NCBI GenBank assembly: GCA_902493615.1
Contig: CABUQK010000111.1
Span: 1 to 5,839, forward strand
DNA: 5,839 nucleotides
Origin: an uncultured Collinsella sp.
Lineage (GTDB): Bacteria; Actinomycetota; Coriobacteriia; Coriobacteriales; Coriobacteriaceae
Reading direction: 5' to 3'
In this document: positions 5,665 to 5,839 of the stretch, in pieces
Layout of the letters: each line of letters opens with the position of its first letter
Position numbering within the stretch: the first letter of the stretch is position 1
Notes under the pieces: generated by a model
What the model was told of the DNA's origin: nothing
The model's database searches: none
The model's input: the letters and a program-made list of their open reading frames with translations, nothing else
Made by a program: the position numbers and the translations under genes

Positions 5665-5839
5665 ATGCTTACCAAACTCCTCTGCGAATTCGGCGCAACG
5701 GCCCTCATGATCATCTTTGGCGTGGGCGTGCACTGCGATGCCGTGCTCAAGGGCACCAAGTATCAGGGCTCCGGTCATATGTTTGCCATCACCACCTGGT
5801 CTTTTGGCATTTCGGTCTGCCTGTTTGTCTTTGGCGGCG
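5665..5839 (+). CDS. larD: Aquaporin/glycerol-facilitator family channel, LarD-like (3' truncated by window)
   Basis: This is the N-terminal 58 residues of a MIP-family membrane channel; the gene continues past the window. Residues 4-22 form a first membrane helix beginning KLLCEFGATALMIIFGVG, the conserved N-terminal helix of the family (acidic residue, small-residue motif). A second hydrophobic stretch starts near residue 39 (MFAITTWSFGISVCLFVFGG). The pore NPA motifs would lie beyond the end. The HCDAVLKGTKYQGSGH linker resembles the LarD/GlpF1 branch of lactobacilli, where LarD carries lactic acid across the membrane in the lar operon. Position 49 bases after larA on the same strand supports co-transcription. 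The start ATG has only a weak AAGG (5657-5660) four bases upstream. A generic glycerol facilitator remains possible; the symbol rests on context and resemblance. Confidence 0.82.
   Translation, partial: MLTKLLCEFGATALMIIFGVGVHCDAVLKGTKYQGSGHMFAITTWSFGISVCLFVFGG

Overview
The window is high-GC, densely coded DNA, with every recognisable gene on the + strand. Codon use, the actinobacterial-type PEP carboxylase, and the pairing of a nickel-dependent lactate racemase with a lactate-channel-like aquaporin fit a gut anaerobe of the Coriobacteriia such as Collinsella. That placement is inference from sequence character; no marker gene here fixes it.

Layout: bases 1-387 are the 3' end of hisS (histidyl-tRNA synthetase). 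A 257-base gap follows, holding a near-consensus -10 box, a spaced inverted repeat and the ribosome binding site of ppc. Bases 645-3458 are a complete ppc (PEP carboxylase, about 937 aa) with all catalytic motifs and the QNTG C-terminus. Bases 3459-4337 are a gene-poor stretch of about 880 bases. It contains a 127-base nested inverted repeat just after ppc, an AT-richer segment with only doubtful or decayed reading frames, an AT-rich interrupted palindrome, and a strong rho-independent terminator 118 bases before the next gene. Bases 4338-5615 are a complete larA (lactate racemase). It most likely starts at a TTG codon, because that start makes every catalytic residue number identical to Lactiplantibacillus plantarum LarA. 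After 49 bases an aquaporin/glycerol-facilitator-family gene (larD-like) begins at 5665 and runs off the window.

How the genes work together: larA and the larD-like gene probably form one transcription unit that moves lactic acid across the membrane and interconverts its D and L forms. PEP carboxylase makes oxaloacetate from PEP and bicarbonate, supplying the C4 branch of mixed-acid fermentation and aspartate synthesis. hisS is housekeeping. No tRNA, rRNA, CRISPR array, transposase or defence gene is visible. The points most worth a second look are the TTG start of larA, its upstream terminator/leader region, the nested repeat after ppc, and candidate operators before ppc and between larA and the larD-like gene. 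I see no convincing undescribed system.
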